64,000 nt of DNA from Taenia hydatigena (Eukaryota; Platyhelminthes; Cestoda; Cyclophyllidea; Taeniidae), in NCBI GenBank assembly GCA_036345935.2, contig JADWOT020000005.1, positions 18,144,369-18,208,368 of the forward strand, read 5' to 3'. Made by a program: the position numbers and the translations under genes. Below, piece by piece: positions 34,463 to 48,900 of the stretch (its first letter is position 1; each line of letters opens with the position of its first letter). Under the pieces are notes generated by a model. The model saw only the letters and a list, made by a program, of their open reading frames with translations, searched no databases and was not told the origin of the DNA.

Positions 34463-35104
34463 TGCTATATCCTCATCTGTGAATGCTGTTGGGACCACGC
34501 GGGTCGCTGGAACTCCCGACTTATCGGACTTCCAATTTCCCGTAATGGAGAGTGCAACTCAGCGTGCCAAACGTTTCGAATATGACACCCGCACTAAAGC
34601 AAATGCCATGGACATGAATGAGTGTCTCATCGCACACCATGCGGAATCGCCTCGCAGACTACTGGAGGAATCTAGGTTGCTGTAAGACAGTGAATCCATA
34701 CGCTCCACGGAACCGGACCATTTGTATGTACGTATGCCCACACATGCATGTGTGCATGTATCCGCAAATTTGTGTCGCGTGTAAGTGGAAAAGTGGTTGA
34801 AAGACCAAGGTAGGACTTGGCCAGGAGAAATTGAACATAGTCGGCGTATCCACAGACAGATTTGTGGTGTTTGCTAATACTCCATTACTTGGCTTGGAGG
34901 TTTCCATAACTGTGTGGTTAGCCATCAATATCTCCACGCAAAGGCTCCTCATCACCACACTGTAAGAAGACTTTCAAAATGACTGATTGCCATTGCTGCA
35001 ACCTTCCAGCATTGGTGGTTATGCTAGAGCAGAAATGTGCGTATTATTTGGTGCGGCCATGTACACAGTAGCACTGGGAGAGCCTTGATACACGTGTGTA
35101 TACA

Positions 35105-35213
<109 letters not shown>

Positions 35214-36213
35214 TTCGCTCAGCGAAAGGCGAAGTGAACCCCTGGGGGCATTGTCATGCCATGTTACTTCCGGGTCAGGCCACGTACATGCGAGTAGTCA
35301 ATATCCAGGCCTTCCCCCTTCCCCCTCGCAGTCACGGCGCTACAAGTTGAGGTCAGCTCATTTGACAATTAGTCATCACACAGACGTGCCTCAAGAATCA
35401 AATACCAGGGCGTTTTTTGCCATCGTACCATTTACTTGGCGCTTTGATGCCCATACATGAGCTGACGGAGTTTATCCCTGGTTCAGTTTACGGTAGCTGT
35501 GGTTGCACTAAGCACTGTTACAATTAAAATTGACGCGAGCTTTTGATCTTGCGACTCATTCCAATTGTCTTTCATACCATCCACTACCTGCCTTTAGCGC
35601 AGCACAATCACCAGTTGTGGATTGCTTCGTCCAACCCAATGGATCCCGCATTACTTTACCTTAGGTGTCAAAAGCTGTTGCCACTTCGGTTAGGTCCTAT
35701 CAAGTCATAACTTTTACCTGCTTAACTCACAATTGCAGTCATCTTCAAATGAATCACGCCACGTACAAGTCACACTGCCTTTGCTGAAGAATTGTAATTT
35801 ATTATGCGTTGAAGAAGCTTACGCCTCATAAGTTGACAACCCTTTCCATTGATTTACCCCAAATGTGATGCTTCCGTAGATCAGAAGGAAGAAGATGTAG
35901 TTATGACCTCTTTTAGCCTTAACACGTCCAACTTCGACTATGCCTGCCAATTCGAAGAAAATCAGGCAGGCCACGAGCAGAAAGCGTACACATTGAAAAA
36001 GCTGTTTTCGAAATCACAACTTTGCTAGGCTCATTTAATGGGGTTGCTACGGAGACAGGAAACTGTTATTCGAAGATTAATCCAAGCATCTTCTGCGATG
36101 TCCAGCTTTCTTCAAAACTCTCGCACATTATAGCTTACACTCGCAGGCACTAGGGAAGACTTCACTCTCACCTTTGACGTAGTACGCGCGCCAGCCATGT
36201 GCTTGAACTCAGA

Positions 36214-36978
36214 CTACACATCCGGGGAACTTCGTCTCCAATCAGGAACCGACCGATTGTAGCCTAAATGAGATGGGAATGATGAGATCGCTGAGTTATT
36301 AGGCCACGAAGCGGTGCAATGAATTTCACCAGATGTGTCACGTGGCCAAACGCCTTGGTGATGTCCTGGGTGCAAAGCCCCAGGCGGAACAGATTCTCGC
36401 GACGAAGTAGCTGATGCAGACGATTTCAAAGTCAGATCTAGACCGTTTTCTGCCTCGTTGGTTACATAGGTGTACTGGAACATCCGACTAGGGCAGCACA
36501 AAATGCAGTTTCCTTCAAATCCTTCACAGCTGTGGGCTTGACCATCCCACCCAGTCGATTGATGGAAATTTCGAAGAACTTCTTGCCTTGAACTATCGTG
36601 AGAAGCCCAGTCGGTATTGTAGCTATTCGCATTAGTTGACTGCAAAGTCAAGGATAAGGGACTTGAACTGTCAACAGGTGCTTCTGCATCCGTTGTGATT
36701 TGTAGTGCAGCTAGCGATGAAATAAGTGGTTCAAGACTGAACGAGGACTGGGCAGAGGCATAATTGACTTCCGAACCTAAGGTGGGGTTGGCCGTCGCCT
36801 GCATTGTGCTGCTAACTGACGTCTCTCCAGAAGGTGTCCCGGCGACATTTAACTGTTGCATTCGCTCAGTGAATTGCGGATGTAGAGGAGGTTGACAGGA
36901 ATGTCGTTGATGGGCTATGCCGCCGATAGAATAAAGAGGCATTTGCGATGTCAAAGCGGGAATATGCGTTTTGTCCAT
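36214..36978 (-). CDS. Degenerate TAZ-family protein, right-arm copy (254 aa)
   Basis: Mirror copy of 10286-11050 with the same 254 residues: an N-terminal block like that of the TAZ1-only gene and one surviving zinc-site-like segment (HSCEGFEGNCILCCP). Its 5'-UTR intron is 37,035-36,987. The perfect protein identity of the two copies reflects the recent age or ongoing homogenisation of the arms, and by itself does not prove selection. Confidence 0.55.
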   Translation of the reverse strand: MDKTHIPALTSQMPLYSIGGIAHQRHSCQPPLHPQFTERMQQLNVAGTPSGETSVSSTMQATANPTLGSEVNYASAQSSFSLEPLISSLAALQITTDAEAPVDSSSPLSLTLQSTNANSYNTDWASHDSSRQEVLRNFHQSTGWDGQAHSCEGFEGNCILCCPSRMFQYTYVTNEAENGLDLTLKSSASATSSRESVPPGALHPGHHQGVWPRDTSGEIHCTASWPNNSAISSFPSHLGYNRSVPDWRRSSPDV

Positions 36979-37837
36979 TGAGAAAACTGGAAATAAACAA
37001 GGCTATTTCTTTTGACACTATCAATTTTCACTTACGTTTAATGTTGGTTTACGACGGAGGGATAGACGATTCTTACTCCTTTTACCAGGACAGTGTGCAA
37101 GTATAACGATGTCCACCAGCTACGGCGCGCAAGATCCCACGTACACCGAGCAAGTCAACGCCACGACCAATGAGTCAACGAAACCTAACCTCACCTTCAA
37201 AGAGCTCGCGCACAAACTTAAACAAAAAGACTAGGTCGAATCGAATTCCGACAAATGCGAAAAACACCTATGCTGGTTTACAGAAAGGTAGATGACAAAT
37301 GCACCATAATTTGCATTCCAATTTCAAAGTTGAGTTATCTCCAACAGCAACCTGTTTTCCACTTTGATGCAAACTCGTGGTGGAGGCATATCACACTGAG
37401 GAGACACGTCAGCATTCAAGTGCTTGCAAGGGCCCACTAGCGAATATACGCTTGAAAGTATTTAATTTATTCTTTTTGCCATTAAGGCACTCGCCACAGC
37501 GACATCAAACATCCAGTGGAGATTCGTTTTCATTTGATGACCAAAGGACGATGGAATCCCTCCCTACTTTAAACACTTTGCAGTGTCTTGAGGTACTTCC
37601 CAACGAACTCTCCATCAGGGATAAATACGGGCTATGAGAAGCGAAAAATTGTGCTATTTGAGCGAAGCAGTCGTTACTTGCTTTGCAATACCTGCTTTGA
37701 GAAGGATTGACGTGAAAAGAAAAGTTCACTTCAAAGTTCCCTTCTTACAGACTAATTATTTACCTGGTTATGAACTTGTCGAATACGTACAAATATTCAA
37801 ATTTAGTAGAGTAGCGAATTCCAGGTCCGGAGGTCTC

Positions 37838-40214
37838 TGCAGATGGACAGTTCTTCCCTTTCCTTCTCTTCCCTTCCTCCACCTTTACTAGGAGAGGGCT
37901 GGTTGCTCCTAGACATCCTTATTGTAGACTGAAGGATGATATGGGCTAACTATGTCGGCGAGTCTAAGACGAGGGTGCCACGGTCTCTGGAGAGCGACCA
38001 CGATGCGCCACCAGCAGGCTCAAATTGTCCTCTCGTCTCTGGCCTACAAAGCCCATCGAAAGAGCATAGGTGTTACACAGCTCCCTCGTCCTTTGAGCAC
38101 CGTCTTGGTGTTGCTCTCGTTGGTTCGCTTTACTTATGCTGTCGGATGGTTTCCTTTCTTCTACAATTGCGTAGGCTTCATCCTTGTAACCGACCGGCGG
38201 GACACCCTTATAAGGTCAAATCGCATTGTGATGGATGGTTATTGGCAGGGTACAGAGTTGTGCATTCCCGACGAGGTAGTTGGTGGAAGAGGGACTTCCA
38301 CTGCACGGAAGGGGTCTTTACTCCAAGGGTGGTATACTTTGCGAATCGATCCAGGTAGGCAATCTGCCTTTATATATTTGGACGAGATCGCCTTCATGGT
38401 AGGCGTTGAGTCGGCAGTGCTTGGCGTAGTACTTCTTTTGTCTAGCATGGGACATTTGTAGGCGTCGGCGTGCAAAATTGAACGTCTTTCTTATCCCTTC
38501 TCGTAGACATAGTACGTACTCCGGTGCCTTGTCAGTTGCCACTTCCTTGCTCGGTGGGAGGACATCAGGGGAAGGGGCGACTCTCGTTTTGGTGCGCAGA
38601 CTGCAGCCCTATAGGCAAGCAGAGCGCATCCTCGGCCTCAATCCCAATCTTCAGGTCGTGCATCCTTGCTAAAAGCCTTTAGCAGTGCTATCAGTGTGCA
38701 ATTCATTCTTTCCAACAGTCCGTTGCCCTCGGATGTCCAGTTGTCGCGCACGTCATTGCGGTTCCGAGAGTTCTGCCTCAGTCAGTAAAGAGTGAACTTT
38801 GGAACTTAGGACCTTGATCGCCATGAACTGATTCAGGCACTCCGTGTTGACAGATCCAATGATTGAAGAGGGTTGACGCAACCGTCACGGTGTCTTGCGA
38901 CTTCATGAGTTCCACTTCGGCTACTTTCGTGAAGTAGTCAACCACAACCAGATTGTATCAATTTCCCTTCTTGCTAAGTGGCAGGAGACCCATAATGTCG
39001 ATATCCACTCTTTTGTCCGCAAATCCAGAAGGCATGGGCTGCTGGGATGCGATTGCTCTTGAGTGAGGCTTCTTGAGACTGCTGCAAGTGACGCAGGTTC
39101 GGCAGATGTCTGGTACGTGTGGCGAGAGAGAGGACCACCAGCATCGTTTGCTCGAGGCCTCCACCATCTTTTCTCGCCTACATGGCTCGATTGTTCGTGC
39201 CACTCTTGAAGGACTGTTTGTACCACAGAAACTGGAACAACCAGACGCTTGGGAGACGTGGTACTAGGAAGACGTCACAAGACCTCATCTTCCAGGGAGA
39301 CTTTAGACCACTGTTGCCATATCCATCTGACTGCCTTGCTGGGTGCTACAGAGTCCGAATGGCATTGTCTGGAATTCGTAAAGCCCGTTGGGCACTATGA
39401 AAGCCGTCTTCTCACTATCCCTTTTCGCCAGCACCCGGATTTAAGTCTAATGTAGAGAACCACCTTGATCCATGCAAAGACTCCAAGGAGTCCTTAATAT
39501 TAGGTGGAGAGAAAGCGTCGCTTTCCCTTACCAGTGCGATCGGGAAAGCCCATGGTGACTTGGATGACTTTATAACTTTATCCTTGACCATCCCTTCCAC
39601 CAGACGCTTCACTTTTTCCAGGAGAGGCGGTGGCATGCATTCGGGTGGTCGCCAAATAGGCCTGGCTCCACCGGTACCTATAGTGTGCTTGACGATGTTT
39701 GTTAGGCCGACTTTCGCTTCTCGCCATGAGAACATGTTCGGATACTTGCCCAGCAGTGAGCGCAGCTCCTTCCTCTCGCTATCGGTGATCTGCGTTAATT
39801 GGGAGCAAAGCTTGACTGAGTTGTTGATGAAGGTGCCCGCAGCCTCGATAGGATCACCGCAGATTCCGTCCACGCTCTTTTTGGTGGAGGTTTGACTGGG
39901 GTTGCTTCCTGGTACTGCTGGGTCGCAAAGGTGTCTTCTGCGGATTCTGGGACCGCTTTGATGTTACGAAGGAAGCCAAAGCCAGGTATCACATCCCAAA
40001 CTAATTGTGGGCAAATATTCAATTGGGCTAATTAGGCTTTTTTCTCCATTATGACTTTCGACGACGTCGTCCCTTTTGCATTCATCTTCGTCCCATCTGC
40101 TGAGAGTAGTTTTGCAGAGGAATGGCCAGTGCAATACTTGCTACGGAGATTTGGGAAAGCTTGGGACTTCACGAATGACTTGGCTGCACCCGACTCAAGG
40201 AGGAAACGGCATGC
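37838..40214 (-). mobile_element. Ty3/gypsy-type remnant, right-arm copy
   Basis: Mirror of 7058-9426 with the same order: LTR end (37,838-38,100), integrase C-terminal part (38,318-38,542), integrase core and Cys pair (38,760-39,210), RT start (39,415-40,022) and protease remnant (to 40,214). In the RT frame it agrees with the 22-24 kb copy (TIGTGGARP, VPESAED) where the left arm differs, so the left arm carries the private changes. Non-functional: RT active site, RNase H and gag are missing. Confidence 0.85.
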
Positions 40215-40218
40215 TTAC

Positions 40219-40305
40219 CCCCTTAGCTTGCCATGCGCTCTTCATTGCCATTTCTTCCCATCGTTTTTTCTTGGGCGGGCTTCTGTATGCTGACATTACT
40301 TCCAT
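40219..40305 (-). CDS. Short NLS-like first exon, right-arm copy
   Basis: Mirror of 6959-7045: 29 codons with PPKKKRWEEM, ending at a GTAAGC donor directly before the gypsy remnant. Next exon not found. Confidence 0.3.
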
Positions 40306-41292
40306 AGTAAGTTTTTAATCTGTTGCATTCAACTTGGTGGCGGATCGAAGGTGGACTGCATTATATTTAGTCTGGAGGCAAGAGCGGTGACAACAGTTGC
40401 TGGACGATTGTGAAGAACCGCTTTTGTGCGCACAAAGACTATCTTTGAATTACTGAGATTTCGAAACTGACGGGTCGAGGCAAGCAGGGTCGGAGTTGAG
40501 CATGCACATCATGGGCCCAGTGTTTTTCTGCTGCTGGGATCGACAACATAAACTAAGGAACGCATTTGCTGTCATGCATCGCTTCGTTGTTCAAGAAAGG
40601 ACATACTTGGGGCCTGTAACGACGTGAGTCGGAGAAACACATACGAACAGCACGCACGGTCATGCGTTGTTGGCGACTCACTGTAGTGACAAAGTTAATA
40701 TTGTGCTTCTAAATACTTGTCCCCTTCAATCCACTTTCACAGTAGCTCTAAATGCAGTTTTTTTAGCTGCAAGTGAGTATTTATCAGTTAGGATGCCGGA
40801 AAACAGGTCAATCAAAAGCTTTTTACCGCTTGTGGGATGCGGACATGCATTACCATCAGCACTCCGTCAATAACCAATTCAACTTCCTCCACCCCTTCTT
40901 TGCTCTGCATAATGCAAGAACCAGTTTTCAGTAGCTGGATAGACATTGTGTAGAAGCACAAATGATTAGGAGTTTCACATTCACATCATGCAGTGCGTTG
41001 CCACCCTAGTAATGTTACGCATCGGTTCATTGAGAGAATGATTGGTAGTCTGTCGTTTCCTTAATGGAATGAAGCATTTGGTGACAGGTGCCTTGTGTAG
41101 CTGAGGTTTAAGAAGCACCTGAGGTTAAATTGTCATCTGCTTCTTTCTAGCCATTGCGGAGCTGGAAGTGGGGTTGTCAGGAAATGGGCAAGGCCTTTCA
41201 CGTGTCGAGTTGCGGTGGGTTTGGTGACGCCAATCAACTTGACTCGCTTCACCACTGATCGAGTTGCACCAAATAAAACTTGAACGGGTGGA

Positions 41293-41535
41293 TTACTTGG
41301 CGGGCTGCTTCACCAAATCTGCTATGCAATGTAGCGCAAACATGCACGAATTTTGGACAAGAGTGCAAATACTATCTTCACTTTCACAATCACAACGACG
41401 TTGGCTATATTCCGATGTAAACAAATTCAAAAGTAGCTTGCTGACGGATCGAATGAGTGATGGTGATCGACGCTTTGGCGCAAGCTTAAATGAATCCACA
41501 ACAGTTGGCCGTCCTCGTAAGCAGGTGATTTGCAT
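41293..41535 (-). CDS. Uncharacterised 80-aa frame, right-arm copy
   Basis: Mirror of 5729-5971 with identical residues and the same GTAATC sequence at its end. Function unknown; coding status unproven. Confidence 0.25.
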   Translation of the reverse strand: MQITCLRGRPTVVDSFKLAPKRRSPSLIRSVSKLLLNLFTSEYSQRRCDCESEDSICTLVQNSCMFALHCIADLVKQPAK

Positions 41536-42949
41536 GCTAGTTTCTCGTCTGTTCCTCTACCGCACATAAACGTGCCAATTCTGCCACCCGTTTTAAGTCA
41601 GTCCTTAATACAGACGAAGAATGCAATCAAATGGCAACTACAATGGGTGATTTTCAACACCGATGACGATGACTATGATCAACAGGGGCACAGATGACAC
41701 CCTTTGCACCGTCAGTGGAAAGTGTAGCCAGTGCAGTAATCACACCGTCTGAGGAATTATGAAGAAACGATAAGTCTGCTTAAGCCTGCTTAATTCCTCC
41801 ACAGCATATTTTTAACTCAACTCACCCAAGAAAATGCAAAGATGTGCAGCTACATCGTTGCGCATTAGGACTCCGAGTCATCAATCTCTACTAACACCAA
41901 TGGCGTCGATACCGACCTTGATCAGTAGAATTGAAACTTGCGCATGACTTTTGAGATCTCCAGGCTGATTTTGTCGTCAGGCGTTTAGTCCCTCTTGCAT
42001 CCCTTCATAGATTGATTCACGGGCCGCCACATCCACTGCTTTTAGGCTAAATTGTCCTGCAGTTACATCTGCACTGGTAGGTGGATTAGATTACCGATGA
42101 AGTGGCCTCGTACTCGGCCTGTGATCACTAACGCAAGCAAAGTGACAAGTTTACGGTCTCCTGGTCAGATCCGACTAATGCGACCTATGGCAACAGCCAG
42201 AACGATTTGACCATACCTGTTGTTACCGCCTTCAATTTATGATGCAGTTGCAGTGAGAAATATGTAGGCTCATTCTTCTCTACTCCTTCTTTCTCCCTCC
42301 CTTTCCAGTTTGTGTTAAGCCTTTGGGATAGGTGCAATTGCAATTGTGTGCATTCTCCTTTTAAGTGCTACTGTTAAACATGGGTGCTGGTTAGGATAAG
42401 AATTAAAGTAAGAAGACTAGAGATGCCAGCGCTTAGCCGCCATTGACTTACCCAATGCGCGCAGTTATGCCGCGACAACAACGCTGAGACATTATTGCGC
42501 TTCTTACCGAGGCACTTGGTTAAGAGTGTTGTGCCCCACCCACCAGCTACACATCACCACTTTACAAGCTAGAGAGTTTCCCAACCCTCTTGACCTGCTG
42601 GCTCCCATAGAATGATGTGGTCCCGCATGACGCACAAAGAAGAAGAAGGCAGCGTTGAAAGTTATGACGATTGAACAATGGCTCTTGCCTTCAAGCGTTA
42701 TATTGTCTAGGACCAGTGAGTGCATTTCTCCTAGACATCCTTCCGTCATCGTCAATCAAAGTCGGAATGCACAGTGATCCTTTGATAATTAAATTGGTTT
42801 GAGATAACGATGAGGCATTCTGTCCAAACAGTCAACTAATGTCAATCCCGTATGACCGTTCTGTGACCCCTGAAGACATTTCAAATTAATAATCCAAGCT
42901 GTCAATCGGTGGGCTAGCTGCAAACAATATGGAGGGTCGTGTTTTGCCT

Positions 42950-43328
42950 CAATCCCTCTTAACCAGTTAACATTTAGGATGCATTGATGCCGTCAATGAA
43001 GTAAATTGCACCGATTTTAACTCCAAGATTTAGGTCAGTCAGTTAGTATAAATACATGACACTCGAATCACCAACTGCAACAACTACCCTGACCACGACT
43101 CGTTGTCCGGTGTTCAATGCCTAAGTGAATGTACGGCAGGGGCGTTATCCACGCAGTGCAGAGAAGGGTAATTCTGCCTCGGTGACCTAACGGTGACAAG
43201 GGTGGTAATTTCTTAATTACTTGATAAATACGAATTAGTTGTCGGCATGTTTGGAAAGAGCTGCACGTGATGGTTGCTTAAAACTAGCAAAGACAAGTTG
43301 AAACGCTTTTCAGACGGGGATGAGACAG
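42950..43328. other. Outer flank of the right arm; no gene recognised
   Basis: The first 50 bp keep weaker similarity to 4,265-4,315, with changes at several positions. A TATAAATA sequence near 43,050 could be a TATA box, but no start site is evident. Confidence 0.3.
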
Positions 43329-43535
43329 TTAGACAGCACGACGTTTCTCCTTTAACAATGTGCACCACATCTGCCTAATTGTCTCCACTTTTATAGCCTT
43401 TTCACAATTGCGCTGATGCAACTTGTCTTCCTCCGAGCGGAAGCGATAGTTCTGAGAGCACCCATTGGTCTTACTGCCAAAATAGTGCAAGTGGTGCCTT
43501 TTTATCATTGACACACGCCATGTTTCCGTCGATCT
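43329..43535 (-). CDS. Third copy of the Cys/basic exon, unknown function
   Basis: A 69-codon terminal exon (minus) bounded upstream by a strong CCTTTATTTCACAG acceptor and ending in TAA. It aligns with exon 2 of the 16-kb gene: RSTETW/RRRKMR, KTNGCSQ/KTPNCAR and RF(R/E)(S/F)(E/D)EDKL, followed by a Cys. The C-terminal half differs (EKAIKVETIRQMWCTLLKEK). No first exon was found. It shows the family is spread over both sides of the inverted repeat. Confidence 0.42.
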   Translation of the reverse strand, partial: RSTETWRVSMIKRHHLHYFGSKTNGCSQNYRFRSEEDKLHQRNCEKAIKVETIRQMWCTLLKEKRRAV

Positions 43536-45900
43536 CTGTGAAATAAAGGATGTAATTTAGCATGATTTGTACTTTCGAGTTTTTTCAAACTGTGCACTAC
43601 TCTCATTCATACCTTTGGCCGGATCATTGTTTGTCCACACGGATCTCGGATAAAAGTTAGTTGGCTTGCATGGTTATCTTCAGTTTGACCTGGAAGTTCG
43701 TGAGAGCACCCAATTTGGAGGCTAAAAATACAATAAGAGGAATTGCAGCTGAGGTCGTGTAGATCCTAGGAATCACTAGTTGCATCAAGTGTTTCACGCA
43801 ACCTTATATATAATCAAAGAACGCATCTGTTTATTTGACATGTGAACGCTGATTTGGAAGAAGAAGAAGAAGAAGAAGGGAAATATGAGCAACTTTTGTT
43901 TAAGACAGAGGCTTGAATTCACATAACTCGAGCAATAATGCATTCACGAAACACTTTAAGTAGAAGCGGCCTGTCCTCGACCATCTCAAGTTTGGGTTCC
44001 ATTAAATGCGCTCCTTCTGATAGGAGGAGTTCCAACCACAGAGCACTGATATGACTTCCATTCGAGTCGTGGGATGTCGATGCCTTTCGTGTTAGCGAAT
44101 GTATGAGCAATTAGCATGCGACATCATAAAATCAGTTATGACACTCCTTATGACGTGAGTTTAAATGCGCCCAAAGGGACCTAAACGTGTTTAAGTTGAT
44201 TTGAAGCACATTATTGCTCTTTGCAGTGCAGTCAACATCAGCTCGGTCACCATATCGTTGTCAGGTTTAACATTATACGTTGCCAATGCTTTAAGGTGAT
44301 TTCGTACTTTGTTTTTATTTAAATGCATGCACCTATTTTGCGCATCAATAGAAGCGCATTTTACTATGCTTACTGTGTTGCTTTATGTGCACATGGACTC
44401 CTTCAGCTCGAATCAGATGGCTTGATCACTTCATTGCACACTTTCCAAGTATGCTAACATCGATAACTTAAGAACTGTTTTATGCCAAATAATAACAAGT
44501 GAAGGATACAGATACCATCTATCGTAATCGAGGCTTCATGCTCACTGGACGCCATCCTTTGGTCATTGCATCACTTGCGTTCACTGCTTTTCATGGAGGT
44601 TCCTTTAGCGACTTGAATCTCAAATGCATTTTTGTTGCCTTATGCATTTCCTTTAAAGTTCACCTGGAATGTCATAATGGCATCCAATCGCGTTGCTTAA
44701 ATATAAAATGAGATATCGTCAATGAGAGGCTTCGGATTACCACAGGAATCAAATTTAACAACAAAAGAAATCGCGTAGCCATTTGATCTGAACTAGGAGA
44801 CAATAAAAAGCACTAGTCCAATGAGTCAAAAGTGATTAAGTTGATTGCATTGAAGTGGACGTATTTCTCGCCCTTCCATAAATGGTTTAAAATGAAATTG
44901 GGCTATGAATTGAATTAGCGTTAGGTTTGCCCTGACTTCCAATTGGTGACGACCGATTTGGAGAGTCATGCTCTCGCTTAGTCTTTCTTGACTTGATCGT
45001 AGGAGGAAGCAAACTGAGCCGATAGCCATTGGGAAGCTAAGGTTTAGCAAATGTCATCAACACATATGACACATTGGCTTTCCCATTGCTTGCTTTTTTT
45101 CCTTTTCACTTGCTACAAAATTACTGCGGTGGTTGTGAAGTAATTTTTGATGATTTTATGAAATGTCAGACAATACGAGATTGTGGAGTCATTAGCGGAG
45201 GCGTCTCCCTCTCGGTTGTGCGATGCGAATGACGGCATGGACGATTGAGGTGTGTGTTGGATGGCACAGCGGTAGGCGTGACCTTTTATGTTGCTGGGTA
45301 CAAGCATTGGGTGAAGATGGCACGGATGCGAGCTCAGCGCACTAACTGGAGGGTAGCATTGAGAGGTTGAGGAGGAGGGAGAGGACGGGCTTCTCGTCAC
45401 GTTGATGTGTTGCGCTGGTGATTATGTCAACGCTAAAAAGGCGGGGAGGAGGGGAAAGAAAACTGTTCCATAGCCTTTTTTTCAAACTTATTCTGGGTGT
45501 GTGTATATTTCGTCTTACTGTCTACTAATTTTTTCATTGCACGTAAATCTATGCACAATGATATTAGCAAAATCGTCTAGAACTCGTTTCAACTTCCGTA
45601 AACGTACGTGTTTGTGTGTATAGGGATGCCTTGTTGTTAATGAGGTTCATGAGAGAAAATTGGACGAGTTTCGGTTGGTTGTTGGATAGCGACATTTTTT
45701 CGCGTTCCTTCGCTGCGATGAACAATGAGGTGAAGGGGATTGATTGAATGAGGCCCCATTTGCTGGAAAGGGAGGCGAGGAGGTGAAGTTACCAAGCACT
45801 TGGCTTTACACGATGCCAAAGTGTTTGCGGTCCGAAAGTGCGGCGAAAAGGAATGTTTACTTACTGTGGGGTATTATTTTGCGATAGGCACGGAGACGTG
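43536..45900. other. Unassigned sequence with a short GAA microsatellite
   Basis: A (GAA)n tract lies at about 43,857-43,878. About 44,290-44,420 is the diverged partner of 15,780-15,900. Open frames at 43919-44110, 44499-44711 and 44826-45050 have no supporting features. Confidence 0.35.
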
Positions 45901-48900
45901 AGTGAGCAGCATTAGGTGTCAATTTTGTGCAAAAAACTTGTAATTACAGCATTTGTGTGGTGTAATAGTCGGCCTCTGACCAAAACTGGTTGCCGTGTCG
46001 TCGCCGCCACCGCCATTGTTCGCAACGCTGGCTACGCAACGCTTCTCAACGTCGTCGTTGTCGTCAATCACGGACTCATCAGGCTGCCTGCCAACCATTA
46101 CACGCATTGTTGTTGTCGATGGCGGCAATAATGGCAAGGGGGAATGCGGATGTAGAAGCCGATCCATGGGAAACCAATGAGACTACACCAAGGGCCTTTG
46201 AACTCGTCGTTGTCGACGCCGACAGCTGTGGCGTCAAAGCAATTGTTAAAGGAGCAATGGATGCGATTGAGAGTTCCCTTGCTCCTCCTCATTGTGGACT
46301 ATTCCTTCACGCCAGGCATGAGCAGGCAGGCAGCACGACTATGTGCTTGAAGCAGGGCCCCAACACCATGGCAGACAGCATACGGCGTGCGTGTGTGTGT
46401 GGGTGCGCGGATGCCAGGCAGACGGAATGGAGCGGAGAGAGAGGAGAGCACCACCTTGGTAAAGTACTCCCCCATGGGACAGTTTATGTTGTGCAAGTTG
46501 AGTGAGATCTTATCATAGGCTTACAGTTACACCACTTTAGCCTATTCTTTTTCTTTTTCAATCTAAGGTAGTATGGTTAGGTTTTGAGGCCTTTAACAAC
46601 AACAACGGTATGGCGTGAGGTGAAGCCGATGTGAGGTGATATTATTAAGAGCATTCATACGATATGCATTGGTTTTTCATGACGTCTACGTGTGAGCGTT
46701 GAGTAGTTGGGCGAATTATTGCTGGGGTGTGGTTGTTAATGTGTAGAGAAGGGAGCGAGGAAGCGAAGATACCCATGACGTACCTGCTTCTGCCCATTAT
46801 AAAATTTACAGTTCATGCCATATTGAACTGTGCTTGCGATGCGTCCCCAGTAGAGTCTTTGCGACTGGTCAAGGCGCAATTGTCTGTCGTCACATTCGTG
46901 GTTTTGAGGCTGTATCAATGACAGGAATTTGATATTTTTCTGCTTTTAGGCCAGTGTCCATTCTAATACTGCTACTAGTTACGGATCCGCGTGATAGTGA
47001 GCACGTTCTCTCACCGACCCCCTTGTCCCCTTCGAAATCTGCTTTGACCACAGGGTGTGAGGAGGAGGAAGAGACTACAGCACTGGAAGGGGGGCTGCTG
47101 GAAAGAAGAGGCGAGTAGGAGTGTGTAGTGCATCGTCGATGGTTTTTTGACTGATGAGTGCTGGTGAACAGGGCGGGCCGCTTAGCTGTTCCGCGGTTGT
47201 AACCTCGCTGCCGAGCAGTAATGGGTGGCTCGTCATCTTCGTCGGTATGTGAAATGCGCAAGCATAGATGTCTTTTGTGCCACTATCATTGTCTCCTTCT
47301 CTTCGTCTTCTCCGGGCATGAGCGAGGAGGGGAAGGGGGGGGCGCACTGCCGTGCGCATGCATGAATGAGGAGTGAAGGAGCCAGAGCTCACTGGTAACA
47401 ACAGCGGCATATTTTGCTTCTACGGTTATGGAAATGCTTTTTGCTTTGGAGGGTTCGCAGTTACTGCAGGTGGTACAGGTGACGGGTGGTGGCGCATCAT
47501 TTCAAAGGAAATAATTAAGTGAGCAGGTCCCCACTATTGAGTGTGTGGAGCGCGGATCGTTAGAGGAGTATCGTGCTACTCCTACTACTAATTAGCCTTG
47601 AGAACGGATTGAAAAGGGATAAGTGGGTGGGTGTGAAGAGGAGGAATGGACATTGGTGAACAGAAGATAAATTGACCCTCCTTCCCTCGTCCCTCGCCCC
47701 AACTAACCACTTGGTGCAGGGGCAGGCATCCCAAATAGGTGGGCAGGTGAAAGGGCTGTGGTACATTGCTTGAGTAAATTTGTGGCACCCCTTCGCGTTG
47801 GCGTTTCAAAACGCGATACCGTGGTAAACAGAGCCGTGATGACTAGTAGGAGCACCACCATCGGGCAATTGCATGAGTGAGTGTTAGCGTGTCGGCCGTC
47901 ATCCTGTTGGCACGAAGACTGCTGCAGGCGTGTTGACATTTCCACCAAAATTGGGAGGGTCAAGCCACTCACATGAGGGAAACACCGCAATGTCCACACA
48001 ACGATGACGCTCACGCGTTGGAACCGTTTTGAGTACCACTGCTACTGCCACTATTACCAAAGTGATGCTCTCAATTTCCTACGACTAAATGCCAAACTTG
48101 GTGACAGAGATAGGGGAGGAATCGCAAACTAACAACGCTAGACACCAGAATATATTCCAACATGAAAGTTAACAAAGGTCGTTAAAACGCGGAGACCCAA
48201 CTTCAACGAGACCCATGATGTCATTGCCATAGCTACAGTGCCCAATTAGGAACACCGCAAAATAGCCCCCTCATTCCTCTCCAAATAAGCCCCAACACAG
48301 CTCTGCTAACACTTTGATATTAAACTCAAACGCCCAAGTGGAGACCAAATTCCTAAATTGGACTGGCGAAACAACGTTCAAAAGAAGGTCCTGTCGTCCA
48401 AAACCTGTACTTCATTGGTTTAGTTGCGCATGCTCGATAAGCCGTCCGTAGTAATGAAACTGCGCCAAAACGTTATTTAGTAAACAGGAACCCGAGTTCC
48501 AGTAAGCAAGCCTCAACCAAAGGAAACCAAAGGCAACGCCTAGGATCGCAGCCTCAAAAACACTTTTCCTTACGTTCGCAACTACCACGGCCTGCCTACC
48601 TGACAGGAAAATTAATCACTACACTCTAGCAGCTACACCTTCTCAATAATCGCACTAGATGTAGTTGGTTTGTCAAATGGGTCAACTCCCCCTCAAAAAC
48701 AATAAAACACACAACCACCCTTCACCCTTACTACCGCAAATGAAAACAAACTTCTTGCTAGACAACACATGCCGCATACATACGTCCTATGGATGGGTGG
48801 GGGCACCGCAGTGTGCATGCATGAATTAGTGCGGGTGTTGACGACACGGGTGATGAGTGCATGAGCGGTGGATTCTGCCATGCGGGAACACGATGCGAGA

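Noticed and set aside
45990..46505. 171-codon frame
   Set aside because: It starts at a TTG in CGT-rich low-complexity sequence; conflicting frames exist on the other strand and no domain is visible.
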